Part shown: positions 1-6,894 of the stretch, one piece after another | Numbering within the stretch: the stretch's first letter is position 1 | Layout of the letters: each line of letters opens with the position of its first letter | Origin: Bacteroidales bacterium | GTDB taxonomy: Bacteria; Bacteroidota; Bacteroidia; Bacteroidales; UBA7960 | DNA: 8,807 nucleotides | Direction: 5' to 3' | Assembly (NCBI GenBank): GCA_003554665.1 | Contig: PWGY01000227.1 | Coordinates: 1 to 8,807, forward strand | Made by a program: the position numbers and the translations under genes | The notes under the pieces: generated by a model | Seen by the model: only the letters and a program-made list of their open reading frames with translations | Database searches by the model: none | Told to the model about the DNA's origin: nothing

Positions 1-485
1 TACGTGGCGATATAGCCGCCCAATCTGACATAAGCGCAGTGGTCAACGCAGCCAATGCATGGCTCAAAACCGGCGGCGGAGTAGCCGGTGCCATTCACCG
101 TGCAGCAGGCCCCGGACTGGAAGAGGAATGTCGTCCTCTGGCACCCATCAAACCGGGAGAGGCTGTCATTACAGGTGCCCACAATCTCCCCAACGACTAC
201 GTGATCCATTGCCTGGGCCCCGTTTACGGACGTGACAAACCGGAAGAGAAATTGCTGGCCGATTGTTACAGGAATGTGCTGCTTCTGGCAGAAAAACATA
301 AAATTACGTCGGTGGCCTTTCCTGCAATTTCTACAGGGGCTTTCGGCTATCCATTGGAGGAAGCGGCTGCCGTGGCCATGGATACCATTTATGACACCAT
401 CCCTGACCTTCGTCACGTCAAAACAATCCGGATGGTACTGTTTGGAGAGCTCGACCTTCAGGCATTTAAAAAATGCTTACGCTGA
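1..485 (+). CDS. Macro-domain (ADP-ribose-binding / Appr-1''-p processing type) protein, 5' truncated by the window
   Basis: The open frame is already running at base 3 (RGDIAAQSDISAVVNAAN), so the true start lies outside the window; the GTG at 39 falls inside the conserved core and is not the start. Macro-domain hallmarks are all in order: the GDI strand (6-14), NAAN loop (45-56), glycine-rich GGGVAGAIHRAAG stretch (72-110), the NLPNDYVIHCLGP strand (about 183-221), and the phosphate-binding STGAFGYP loop (330-353). The C-terminus ends normally after the last helix, so this is a stand-alone single-domain protein of probably 170-180 residues. Family members bind ADP-ribose or O-acetyl-ADP-ribose and many remove ADP-ribose from proteins, in the cytoplasm. 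Oddity: MacroD/YmdB enzymes read GGGVDGAI, with the Asp used in catalysis; here codon 84-86 gives Ala, so MacroD-type hydrolysis is doubtful and binding, or another hydrolytic mechanism, is possible. The family is certain, the activity is not. Confidence 0.93.
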   Translation, partial: RGDIAAQSDISAVVNAANAWLKTGGGVAGAIHRAAGPGLEEECRPLAPIKPGEAVITGAHNLPNDYVIHCLGPVYGRDKPEEKLLADCYRNVLLLAEKHKITSVAFPAISTGAFGYPLEEAAAVAMDTIYDTIPDLRHVKTIRMVLFGELDLQAFKKCLR

Positions 486-560
486 CAACCAGATTGGCTA
501 TCTGTCTCTTTGTTGCCAGCCATATTAGTGTGGCACAAATTCCACAAATAAACAAACATC

Positions 561-3047
561 ATGAAAAAAAATTCACACCAAAGGCTGGTTCAGGGACTTT
601 CCATGGCAATCATCCTTGTTTTGATCACCGTAATGGGCTTTATCACCACCAGGCCACCCAATGTGGTGCCGGCCGACGCCCCGGCGGATCAGTTCTCAGC
701 AGAAAGGGCCATGGAGCCACTTTCCTTTATCGGGTCATTCAAAAACCCCATTGGCAGCAAGGCCAATGAAACGGTCAGGGATTACATCATGGCGCAGCTG
801 AAAGACCGGCAACTGGACCCGGAGCTGCATGAAACGGTGTTTTACGATCAGCGACTGCAGCGGGCCGCCCGGCTAAACAATATCCTTGCACGGAAACCGG
901 GAACAGGAAACGGAGAAGCCATCCTGTTCATGGGTCATTACGACACGGTGGAGGATGCCTACGGGGCTTCCGACAACGGTTCAGCCGTAGCCACCATGCT
1001 CGAACTGATCCGGATGCTCAACCACCACCCTCCCCTGAAAAACGACCTGATCTTCTTCTTCCCTGACGGAGAGGAAGTGGGTTTACTTGGCGCCAAGGCC
1101 TTCCTCAGGGAACATCCCTGGGCAGATGATATCCGGCTGGTGGTGAATCTGGAGGCAATGGGCACCAGTGGCCGCAGCATGATGTTTGAAACCACAGACA
1201 ACAACCTGAAAACCATCAAGGCATTCGCAGAAGTGGTTCCCCATCCCCAGGCCACCTCCCTCAGCGATGAGATCTACCGCCGGATGCCCAACGACACTGA
1301 CTTCAGCCCTTTCCGGCAAAGAGGTTACCAGGGCCTGAACATAGCCTATGTGGGTTCAACCCATGATTACCACACTGCGGGAGACAACCTTGAAAACACA
1401 TCACTGAGGTCCATCCAGCACCACGGATCATATGCCACTGCCATAGCCCTTGAGCTGGGCAACCGCACACTTAATTTTCAGGCTGATGAAAATGCGGTGT
1501 ATTTCAACACACTGGGATCCGGGTTTACCCATTACCCTTACGGCTGGGTCGGGCCCATCACCCTCGGAATTGTCCTGCTTTTTGCCGGAATCATTATTGC
1601 CGGGATCATAAAAAAACGAATCCGCCTGCCCAGGGTACTTGCAGGAATGGCGGGATTCATCCTGCATCTGCTGTTGATATTCATCCTGATCAATTCAATT
1701 TACAACATCATTGCCGCATACTACCCGGAAAACAACCACCTGTTGCCGAGGTATCATCAGGCCACCCTGCTGGCCGGATTTGCCGGGATCACCGCAGCCT
1801 TTTCCTTTGCATTTTACCGGTTTGTCAGTCAGGGGTTAAAAATCCGGCAGCCTGCCATTCTGCTGGTGCTTTTTCTGGCACTGCTCTTATGGAGCGGGCA
1901 GCTCATCTCTTTTTTCAGCATTGCAGCAATCTTCGCATGCTCTGTTCTGTACATCCTCTTCAGGAAACCTGCCTCACCCCGGGAGCTTTCTTTCGGGGCG
2001 CTGCTGGCATGGATTGCTTTGATGATTTTCGCCGCTGTTGCCGTTCCCGGAGCGAGCTATCTTTTCAGCTGGCCGGTACTGCTGAGTTTACTGCCCCTGG
2101 GAGTGGCCATGATCACACCAACCGGCCGGCAAAAAGCCGCTTATCAGTACCTGTTGATCCTGCTGCTTTTGGTTGTTGCCGTCATTGCACTGTCCTGGTT
2201 TCCGCTGCTGACATGGCAGCTCTCCCTTTCAATGGGCCTGGAAGCCTCGGGGGCTGCCATGATAGTTACAGGTTTGATGATGGGACTGCTTATTCCTCAC
2301 ATTGAAATCATTACCCGTGTCAGGCCCTGGATTATTCCCGCTGCCTTGTTGCTGACCGGTCTGGTATTGATCGGCGTGGGAAGCCTCCGGCTTGACTATG
2401 ATGAAAGACACAGACAACCAGTGAACCTTCAGTTTGTTTCCTGTGCCAATACAGGTGAAAACTGGTGGACCTCAATAGATCCGAAAGTCAATGAATGGTC
2501 CCGAAACTTCTTCGCAACCACCCCTGACACACTGGTTCTTTCACACATCTTCCCCCACGAATCAAACCCCCGGCTGGTGGCATCAGCCAACGAACCCTCC
2601 CTCATACCTCCTTCGGTTATCCTGCTCGACGACAGGGTGGAAAATGGTGAAAGGGTGTTGCAACTCCTGATTAATCCACAACAAAATACAGGCAGGATCA
2701 GTCATTTTTTTCAAACCGATGCACAAAAGGTTGACATTGGCCTGCGGGAACCCGCCGGCTATCCCCAGGAACCGGGAAAAATCCGGGAGGATTCAATCCC
2801 TGTGGGTGAGCTGTCCAGATACGCCTTGCGGCCGCCGGGAAACTCCGGCTGGCAGTTCATGCATTACTTTGCCCCACCCGAAGAAGGGTATGAACTGACG
2901 ATCTATGCCGGACCCACAGAGGATATAAAACTTCATCTCACCGATCACAGGTTCGGGTTACCGGATGCTGCTGACCGGTTCATGATGCCGGATTATATGA
3001 TGCCCCGCAGGATGCAGTCTGTGGTTTCAAGCAGGCATGAATGGTAA
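561..3047 (+). CDS. M28-family zinc aminopeptidase, membrane-anchored with polytopic C-terminal half
   Basis: 828 residues. Residues 13-30 form an N-terminal signal anchor. Residues about 50-300 are an M28 metallopeptidase domain with a complete di-zinc set: H126 (GHYDT), D138 (GASDNGS), general base E171 and ligand E172 (DGEEVG), E198 (NLEAMG), and H271 (HDYHTAGD). About ten hydrophobic segments follow (roughly 331-350, 358-378, 401-420, 430-450, 450-467, 477-493, 501-517, 529-549, 557-577, 590-608). A soluble domain of about 210 residues then ends in GLPDAADRFMMPDYMMP. The plan recalls the Fxna/ERMP1-like M28 peptidases: peptidase, membrane bundle, C-terminal beta-rich domain. The peptidase and C-terminal domains are inferred to be extracytoplasmic, where the enzyme would release N-terminal amino acids from peptides. 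The ATG at 561 directly precedes the MKKN...anchor and follows an A-rich leader with no Shine-Dalgarno sequence. It lies 75 bp after the macro gene and 68 bp before the permease. The substrate and the role of the membrane bundle are unknown. Confidence 0.93.
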   Translation: MKKNSHQRLVQGLSMAIILVLITVMGFITTRPPNVVPADAPADQFSAERAMEPLSFIGSFKNPIGSKANETVRDYIMAQLKDRQLDPELHETVFYDQRLQRAARLNNILARKPGTGNGEAILFMGHYDTVEDAYGASDNGSAVATMLELIRMLNHHPPLKNDLIFFFPDGEEVGLLGAKAFLREHPWADDIRLVVNLEAMGTSGRSMMFETTDNNLKTIKAFAEVVPHPQATSLSDEIYRRMPNDTDFSPFRQRGYQGLNIAYVGSTHDYHTAGDNLENTSLRSIQHHGSYATAIALELGNRTLNFQADENAVYFNTLGSGFTHYPYGWVGPITLGIVLLFAGIIIAGIIKKRIRLPRVLAGMAGFILHLLLIFILINSIYNIIAAYYPENNHLLPRYHQATLLAGFAGITAAFSFAFYRFVSQGLKIRQPAILLVLFLALLLWSGQLISFFSIAAIFACSVLYILFRKPASPRELSFGALLAWIALMIFAAVAVPGASYLFSWPVLLSLLPLGVAMITPTGRQKAAYQYLLILLLLVVAVIALSWFPLLTWQLSLSMGLEASGAAMIVTGLMMGLLIPHIEIITRVRPWIIPAALLLTGLVLIGVGSLRLDYDERHRQPVNLQFVSCANTGENWWTSIDPKVNEWSRNFFATTPDTLVLSHIFPHESNPRLVASANEPSLIPPSVILLDDRVENGERVLQLLINPQQNTGRISHFFQTDAQKVDIGLREPAGYPQEPGKIREDSIPVGELSRYALRPPGNSGWQFMHYFAPPEEGYELTIYAGPTEDIKLHLTDHRFGLPDAADRFMMPDYMMPRRMQSVVSSRHEW

Positions 3048-3063
3048 CAGGCATGAATGGTAA
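3032..3063 (+). repeat. Perfect 16-bp tandem duplication spanning a stop codon
   Basis: CAGGCATGAATGGTAA occurs twice head to tail with no mismatch (3032-3047 and 3048-3063). The first copy holds the last codons (QA-stop side: ...RHEW) and the TAA stop of the M28 peptidase; the second copy is untranslated. Because the first copy keeps the stop in frame, the duplication does not alter the protein. It looks like a recent slippage-type duplication. Confidence 0.95.
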
Positions 3064-3102
3064 GTTACGGCAGGAGCACACGGATTATTGGTAACAAAAT
3101 CC

Positions 3103-3110
3103 TATTTTTG
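3103..3110 (+). promoter_or_regulatory. Bacteroidota-type -7 box (TATTTTTG) just before the permease start
   Basis: TATTTTTG is a perfect match to TAnnTTTG, the -7 element used by the Bacteroidota housekeeping sigma factor. No TTG/TTTG -33 element lies at the usual 17-23 bp upstream; the nearest TTG (3088-3090) is only 12 bp away. The box ends 5 bp before the ATG at 3116, so a transcript started here would have almost no leader. An imperfect inverted repeat (GGATT at 3082-3086, AATCC at 3098-3102) sits immediately upstream. The function is a prediction. Confidence 0.5.
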
Positions 3111-3115
3111 CATCC

Positions 3116-5470
3116 ATGACCTTCGAGATACTTCTGGTATTGATCATCATGGGAGCGGCGCTGGTATTATTCCTTACCGGATGGCTCCGCATGGACATCG
3201 TGGCCCTGATGATCATCGGCACCCTGGCCTTCACCGGCCTGCTGTCGCCGGAAGAATCCCTGGCCGGATTCAGCAATCCCGCTGTGGTCACCATCTGGGC
3301 CATGTTCATTCTGAGTGCCGCCCTTTACCATACCGGGGTGGCCCGGATCATAGGCCGTCAATTGCAGCGCGTGGCCGGCCACAATGAAGTCAGGCTCATT
3401 ATGCTGATAATGATTTCAGCAGGCACCCTGTCTGCTTTCATGAATAACATCGGGGTGGCCGCCCTCATGCTTCCTGTAGTCATGGATCTGTCACGTAACG
3501 AGCAAATTCCACCTTCCCGCTTGTTAATGCCGCTGGCTTTCAGTTCACAACTGGGTGGTCTGGTAACCCTTATCGGAACACCCCCGAACCTGCTTGTCAG
3601 CCATGCTCTTCAGGACCAGGGATTTGCACCTTTCAGGCTCTTCGACTACACCCCCATTGGCTTCAGGGCACTGATCGGTGGGATCGCCTTTATGGTTCTG
3701 CTGGGTCGGCACCTGCTTCCGCGCACAGATACCCTTGGAGATGCCAAGGCACAAACCGCCAAAAAGCTGTCAACTTCTTATGCCCTGCAAAAACAAAGCT
3801 TTCTTTTAAAAGTCCGTCCTGACTCAGAGCTTGTCGGAAAAACACTTGCAGAAAGCCGGCTGCGGGCAGGCCTGGGTCTGAATGTGCTATCAATTATCCG
3901 GGAATACGAAACCGTGTTGGATCCCGGCCCGGGAAGCATCATCAGGGCAGAAGACAAGCTTCACGTGCAGGGAAGCAAAGAGAACCTGACGGCCATGAAA
4001 AGATGGAGGGTACTCCTGAGCAACCAGGATGGCCCCGGAGTGAACGAACTGCTCTCTCAGGACCTGCAGATCTACGAAGTCCGCCTGCCGGCCAAATCCA
4101 AATTGACAGAAAAGCGACTCCGGGAAACCGACTTTCGAAAGCGGCTGGGAATCAATGTTCTGGCAGTTAAGAGAGGAGATGATATTGAGTTTACCATACT
4201 GCACGACTACCAGTTGAAAAAACATGACACCCTCCTCGTACAAGGGCCCCGTGAGCGCCTTACAGTCCTTGAAAAAGAGGGAGCAATCGACCAGGTCAGG
4301 TACGCTTCCAGAGAGCAACTCATCGCTCATTACCGCCTGCATTCCGTGCTTTTCCTGATGGAGGTTACCGATGATGTTGACTTGTTTGAAAGGGCCATCT
4401 CTGAGAGTCAGATCGGCAGTGCATTTGGTCTCACGGTGCTGGCCAAGCTGGATAAAGACCACAAAGTAACTCCTTATTCACCCGGCTCAACCCTCAGTAA
4501 AAATGACAAACTGCTGATCAAAGGAAATATTGAGGATCTGCAACTTCTCAGCGGGTTAAAAGACCTGGAAATCCTTACCGAATCTGTTCCCAGCACCCAA
4601 AGCCTGGAAACTGAAGAGATCAAAATGGCTGAAGTAGTCGTTGCACCAAGATCCCTGATGGCAGGAATGACCCTGCGCGACATTAATTTCAGGAGAAAAT
4701 TCGGGCTTACCGTGCTTGCCATCTGGAGAGAGGGAAAACCCATCAGAACCGACCTTCACAACCTGCCGCTGCGTTTTGGTGATGCCCTGTTGCTATATGG
4801 GAAAAACGAAAAGCTGGAGCTGATCGGGGCCGATCCGGATTTCATTATGCTGACCGACACCAAAACACAGCCCCTGCGAACAGAAAAAGCCATGACAGCT
4901 GTGCTGGTAATGGCAGCCGTTCTGCTGCCGGTCATCATCGGGATTGTTCCGCTGGCCATTGCGGCTCTTGTGGGTATTGCACTGATGGTTCTGACCGGCT
5001 GCCTCAGGATGGAAGAAGCCTACAGGGCCATTGAGTGGCGATCGGTATTCCTCATCGCAGGGATGCTTCCGCTGGGTGTGGCCATGGAACAAACCGGAGC
5101 CGCCCTCCTCCTTGCAGAAGGCGTGGTGGAATCCCTGGGTCGTTTCGGCCCCTGGGGCATCATCAGCGGCTTATACCTGATCACAGCCGTTTCGGCACTG
5201 GCAATCCCACCTCCGGCACTCGTGGTGATCATGTCGCCGGTCGCCTTACAGGCAGCAGCCACCTTCGACATTTCACCGCACAGCCTGATGATGGCCATTG
5301 CCATTGCTGCTGCCGCCTGTTTTATGAGCCCTGTTTCACATCCGGCCAACCTTCTGGTGATGGGGCCGGGAGGATACCGCTTCCGTGACTACCTGAAAGT
5401 GGGAATCCCGATGACGCTGGTCGTGATGGCCATTGTATTGCTGCTGCTGCCGGTAATCTGGCCGCTGTAA
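3116..5470 (+). CDS. SLC13/DASS-family permease with four tandem RCK_C (TrkA_C) domains
   Basis: 784 residues. The N-terminal membrane half (1-203) holds the first DASS repeat: SAFMNNIGVAALMLPVV (106-122) and the re-entrant loop GGLVTLIGTPPNLLV (147-161). The cytosolic insert, about 220-580, contains four RCK_C-like units at roughly 226-302, 316-390, 407-480 and 503-580, each showing a GLNVLSI-type core (GLNVLSI, GINVLAV, GLTVLAK, GLTVLAI) followed by a D-x-L-L-V-x-G strand. The C-terminal membrane half (about 592-784) carries FLIAGMLPLGVAM (645-657) and the SPVSHPANLLVMGPGGY loop (738-754). The family moves anions such as sulfate, dicarboxylates or related solutes, often with sodium; RCK_C domains sense small ligands or ions and could gate transport. 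Most relatives I know have two RCK_C copies, so four is large. The second SN-type motif is replaced by PPP (698-700), which may change cation or substrate use. Substrate cannot be read from sequence; sulfate is a guess from SAC1-like relatives. Confidence 0.92.
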   Translation: MTFEILLVLIIMGAALVLFLTGWLRMDIVALMIIGTLAFTGLLSPEESLAGFSNPAVVTIWAMFILSAALYHTGVARIIGRQLQRVAGHNEVRLIMLIMISAGTLSAFMNNIGVAALMLPVVMDLSRNEQIPPSRLLMPLAFSSQLGGLVTLIGTPPNLLVSHALQDQGFAPFRLFDYTPIGFRALIGGIAFMVLLGRHLLPRTDTLGDAKAQTAKKLSTSYALQKQSFLLKVRPDSELVGKTLAESRLRAGLGLNVLSIIREYETVLDPGPGSIIRAEDKLHVQGSKENLTAMKRWRVLLSNQDGPGVNELLSQDLQIYEVRLPAKSKLTEKRLRETDFRKRLGINVLAVKRGDDIEFTILHDYQLKKHDTLLVQGPRERLTVLEKEGAIDQVRYASREQLIAHYRLHSVLFLMEVTDDVDLFERAISESQIGSAFGLTVLAKLDKDHKVTPYSPGSTLSKNDKLLIKGNIEDLQLLSGLKDLEILTESVPSTQSLETEEIKMAEVVVAPRSLMAGMTLRDINFRRKFGLTVLAIWREGKPIRTDLHNLPLRFGDALLLYGKNEKLELIGADPDFIMLTDTKTQPLRTEKAMTAVLVMAAVLLPVIIGIVPLAIAALVGIALMVLTGCLRMEEAYRAIEWRSVFLIAGMLPLGVAMEQTGAALLLAEGVVESLGRFGPWGIISGLYLITAVSALAIPPPALVVIMSPVALQAAATFDISPHSLMMAIAIAAAACFMSPVSHPANLLVMGPGGYRFRDYLKVGIPMTLVVMAIVLLLLPVIWPL

Positions 5471-5785
5471 ACATGACCAGGCTCGTTCAGACCACTGCAT
5501 AAGGGCAGGAGAAAACAGTCATGAAAGCAGCAACCGACAGTCAGGAAGGCAGCAGCCGGGAGTAGACCTACCGGGAGTGAAGCAATCGGAGAGATCCAGC
5601 CGGGAGAAAAGCCGGAGAAACAGCCGGGGAAACAGGCGGGAGAACGGCCGGGAGAACGGCCGGGGAGAAAAGCCGGAGGACAAGTCAGGAGAAATACTCC
5701 ACGGCATGCAACAAAAGAACACAGCCCGGAGCAAACGCAGCACACAGAAAGAAAATCAAATATGCATAAAAAATAACTGACCGTC
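5471..5785. other. 315-bp non-coding spacer between permease and PLP enzyme
   Basis: The spacer contains only short or low-complexity reading frames. Its centre (about 5556-5696) is a purine-rich repeat array, listed separately. The last 85 bp turn A/T-rich (AAAATCAAATATGCATAAAAAATAACTG region ending at the ATG at 5786), as is usual for a Bacteroidota translation start. I find no TAnnTTTG box on the + strand and no convincing hairpin terminator, so the PLP gene may be read through from the permease or use an unrecognised promoter. Confidence 0.6.
5600..5696 (+). repeat. 12-bp G/purine-rich tandem repeat, about seven good copies plus degenerate ends
   Basis: Successive units start at 5600, 5612, 5624, 5636, 5648, 5660 (13 bp) and 5673: CCGGGAGAAAAG, CCGGAGAAACAG, CCGGGGAAACAG, GCGGGAGAACGG, CCGGGAGAACGG, CCGGGGAGAAAAG, CCGGAGGACAAG. 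A decayed copy, TCAGGAGAAATA, follows at 5685, and decayed copies occur upstream at 5556 and 5571. The 13-bp unit breaks the triplet phase, which argues against coding. G-runs spaced 8-9 bp apart (5626-5665) and two CGGCCG palindromes (5645-5650, 5657-5662) give it potential to fold. Confidence 0.9.
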
Positions 5786-6787
5786 ATGACTCAGCCAGAT
5801 CTTCAGCAATGGGCCAAAACCAGCCTCGGGTTCTTCCCCACTCCGCTTCACGAACTGAATAACTTTTCTGCCCTTTACCCCGAACACCGGGTCTTCATCA
5901 AAAGAGATGATCTCACCGGACTGGCCACGGGGGGCAACAAAACGCGAAAACTGGAATACCTGATCGGCGATGCCATGGCCCGCGGAGCAGATACCATCAT
6001 CACCGCAGGGGCACAGCAGTCGAACCATTGCCGGCAAACCGCCGCTGCCTGTGCAATGAAAGGGTTAAAATGCCACCTCTTACTGGGGGGAGATCAACCG
6101 GAAACATACACAGGCAACCTGCTGCTTTCGCATCTGCTTGGTGCAAACATCCATTTCACAGGCGAGAACCGTAAAGGAGAGGACATACAGCCCCTGATGG
6201 AGAAACTCCGGCAGGCCGGAGACAACCCTTATGAAGTCCCTTACGGGGGATCAAACCTTACCGGTGCGATGGGGTTCGTGGAAGCAGCCGGAGAACTGCA
6301 GCAGCAACTCAGGGAACAGGATCTGAAAATTGACTACATCTTTTTTGCCTCCAGCTCGGGGGCCATGCAGGCAGGACTGATGCTGGGCATGGAGCTTTAC
6401 GGACTGGAAACCGGACTGATGCCGGTCAACATCGACAAAGAAGAACTGGCCGGCAACAAGCTGGAGAGCCACATGCAGGCACTCCATGCGGAAGGAAAAA
6501 AGAAACTCGCCCTGAAGAACCCTGAAAAACCCGTTACAATGCCACTGATCCAGGATTTTGATCAGGCAGGTTACGGTGTTGTTTCCCAAAACGAAACCCG
6601 GGCCATTGATCAACTGGCTCGCCACGAAGGCATCATCCTTGATCCGGTTTACACGGCCAGGGCATTTTACGGCATGATGCATTATCTGGCCAACGGTCTC
6701 CTGAAAAAACAAGCCAATGTATTGTTCTGGCATACGGGAGGCATTCCGGCCACCATGCATTACGCAAAAGAATTAACCGGGATCTGA
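5786..6787 (+). CDS. PLP-dependent D-cysteine desulfhydrase-like enzyme (ACC deaminase family)
   Basis: 333 residues, the usual length for this tryptophan-synthase-beta-fold (type II PLP) family. K52 in GGNKTRKLEYL is the PLP lysine. QQSNH (77-81) binds the substrate carboxylate, YGGSN (153-157) and WHTGG (315-319) hold cofactor phosphate, and Y263 (GYGVV) and Y289 (DPVYTAR) match the conserved active-site tyrosines. In true ACC deaminases the second tyrosine is followed by Glu (E295 in the Pseudomonas enzyme) and the HxGG loop has Leu (L322). Here these are T290 and T317, the pattern seen in D-cysteine desulfhydrases, which split D-cysteine to pyruvate, sulfide and ammonia. So I infer desulfhydrase, or another D-amino-acid lyase or racemase, rather than ACC deaminase. 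No signal peptide; cytoplasmic. The ATG at 5786 gives the standard N-terminus, whose FFPTPLHEL matches the family start. Convergent with the serine hydrolase gene. Confidence 0.9.
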   Translation: MTQPDLQQWAKTSLGFFPTPLHELNNFSALYPEHRVFIKRDDLTGLATGGNKTRKLEYLIGDAMARGADTIITAGAQQSNHCRQTAAACAMKGLKCHLLLGGDQPETYTGNLLLSHLLGANIHFTGENRKGEDIQPLMEKLRQAGDNPYEVPYGGSNLTGAMGFVEAAGELQQQLREQDLKIDYIFFASSSGAMQAGLMLGMELYGLETGLMPVNIDKEELAGNKLESHMQALHAEGKKKLALKNPEKPVTMPLIQDFDQAGYGVVSQNETRAIDQLARHEGIILDPVYTARAFYGMMHYLANGLLKKQANVLFWHTGGIPATMHYAKELTGI

Positions 6788-6821
6788 AATACCCTGCAGC
6801 CAGGAGTAGCCCGGCTCAACA

Positions 6822-6892
6822 GTATATCATGAAACGGTATATCATGAAACGGTGCATCATGAAACGGTGCATCATGAAACGGTGCATCATGA
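6822..6892 (+). repeat. 15-bp tandem repeat, four full copies plus a partial fifth
   Basis: Units GTATATCATGAAACG (6822, 6837) and GTGCATCATGAAACG (6852, 6867) are followed by GTGCATCATGA (6882-6892). Within each pair the copies are identical; the pairs differ at only two positions (TA versus GC), so the array grew by at least two duplication steps. It fills the spacer between two convergent genes and stops 2 bp short of the TAG stop (6895-6897, minus strand) of the serine hydrolase. The reading MKRCI repeated in one frame is a by-product of the 15-bp period. No classic terminator hairpin is seen. Confidence 0.95.
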
Positions 6893-6894
6893 TT

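Noticed and set aside
39..485. GTG at 39 as the start of the macro gene
   Set aside because: It lies inside the conserved core; the GDI strand upstream is in the same frame and needed for the fold.
505..538. Weak -7-like TCTCTTTG and a small hairpin (TTGTTGCC/GGCACAA) before the M28 gene
   Set aside because: The box has a mismatch in the invariant TA and no -33 partner; the stem is bulged with a 14-nt loop and no U-tract.
3890..4462. 190-residue minus-strand open frame inside the permease gene
   Set aside because: Antisense to the RCK_C region, whose plus-strand domains are clear; no recognisable domain or start signals.
5577..5780. 67-residue plus-strand frame rich in SREN/GR residues
   Set aside because: GTG start, composition set entirely by the repeat, and one 13-bp unit breaks the 12-bp phase, which a selected peptide repeat would avoid.
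5389..5787. 132-residue open frame on the minus strand, Cys/Phe/Pro/Ser-rich
   Set aside because: It overlaps the permease end, runs through the 12-bp array, and its FSRLF-like pattern is just that repeat read backwards. No family resemblance and no promoter box.
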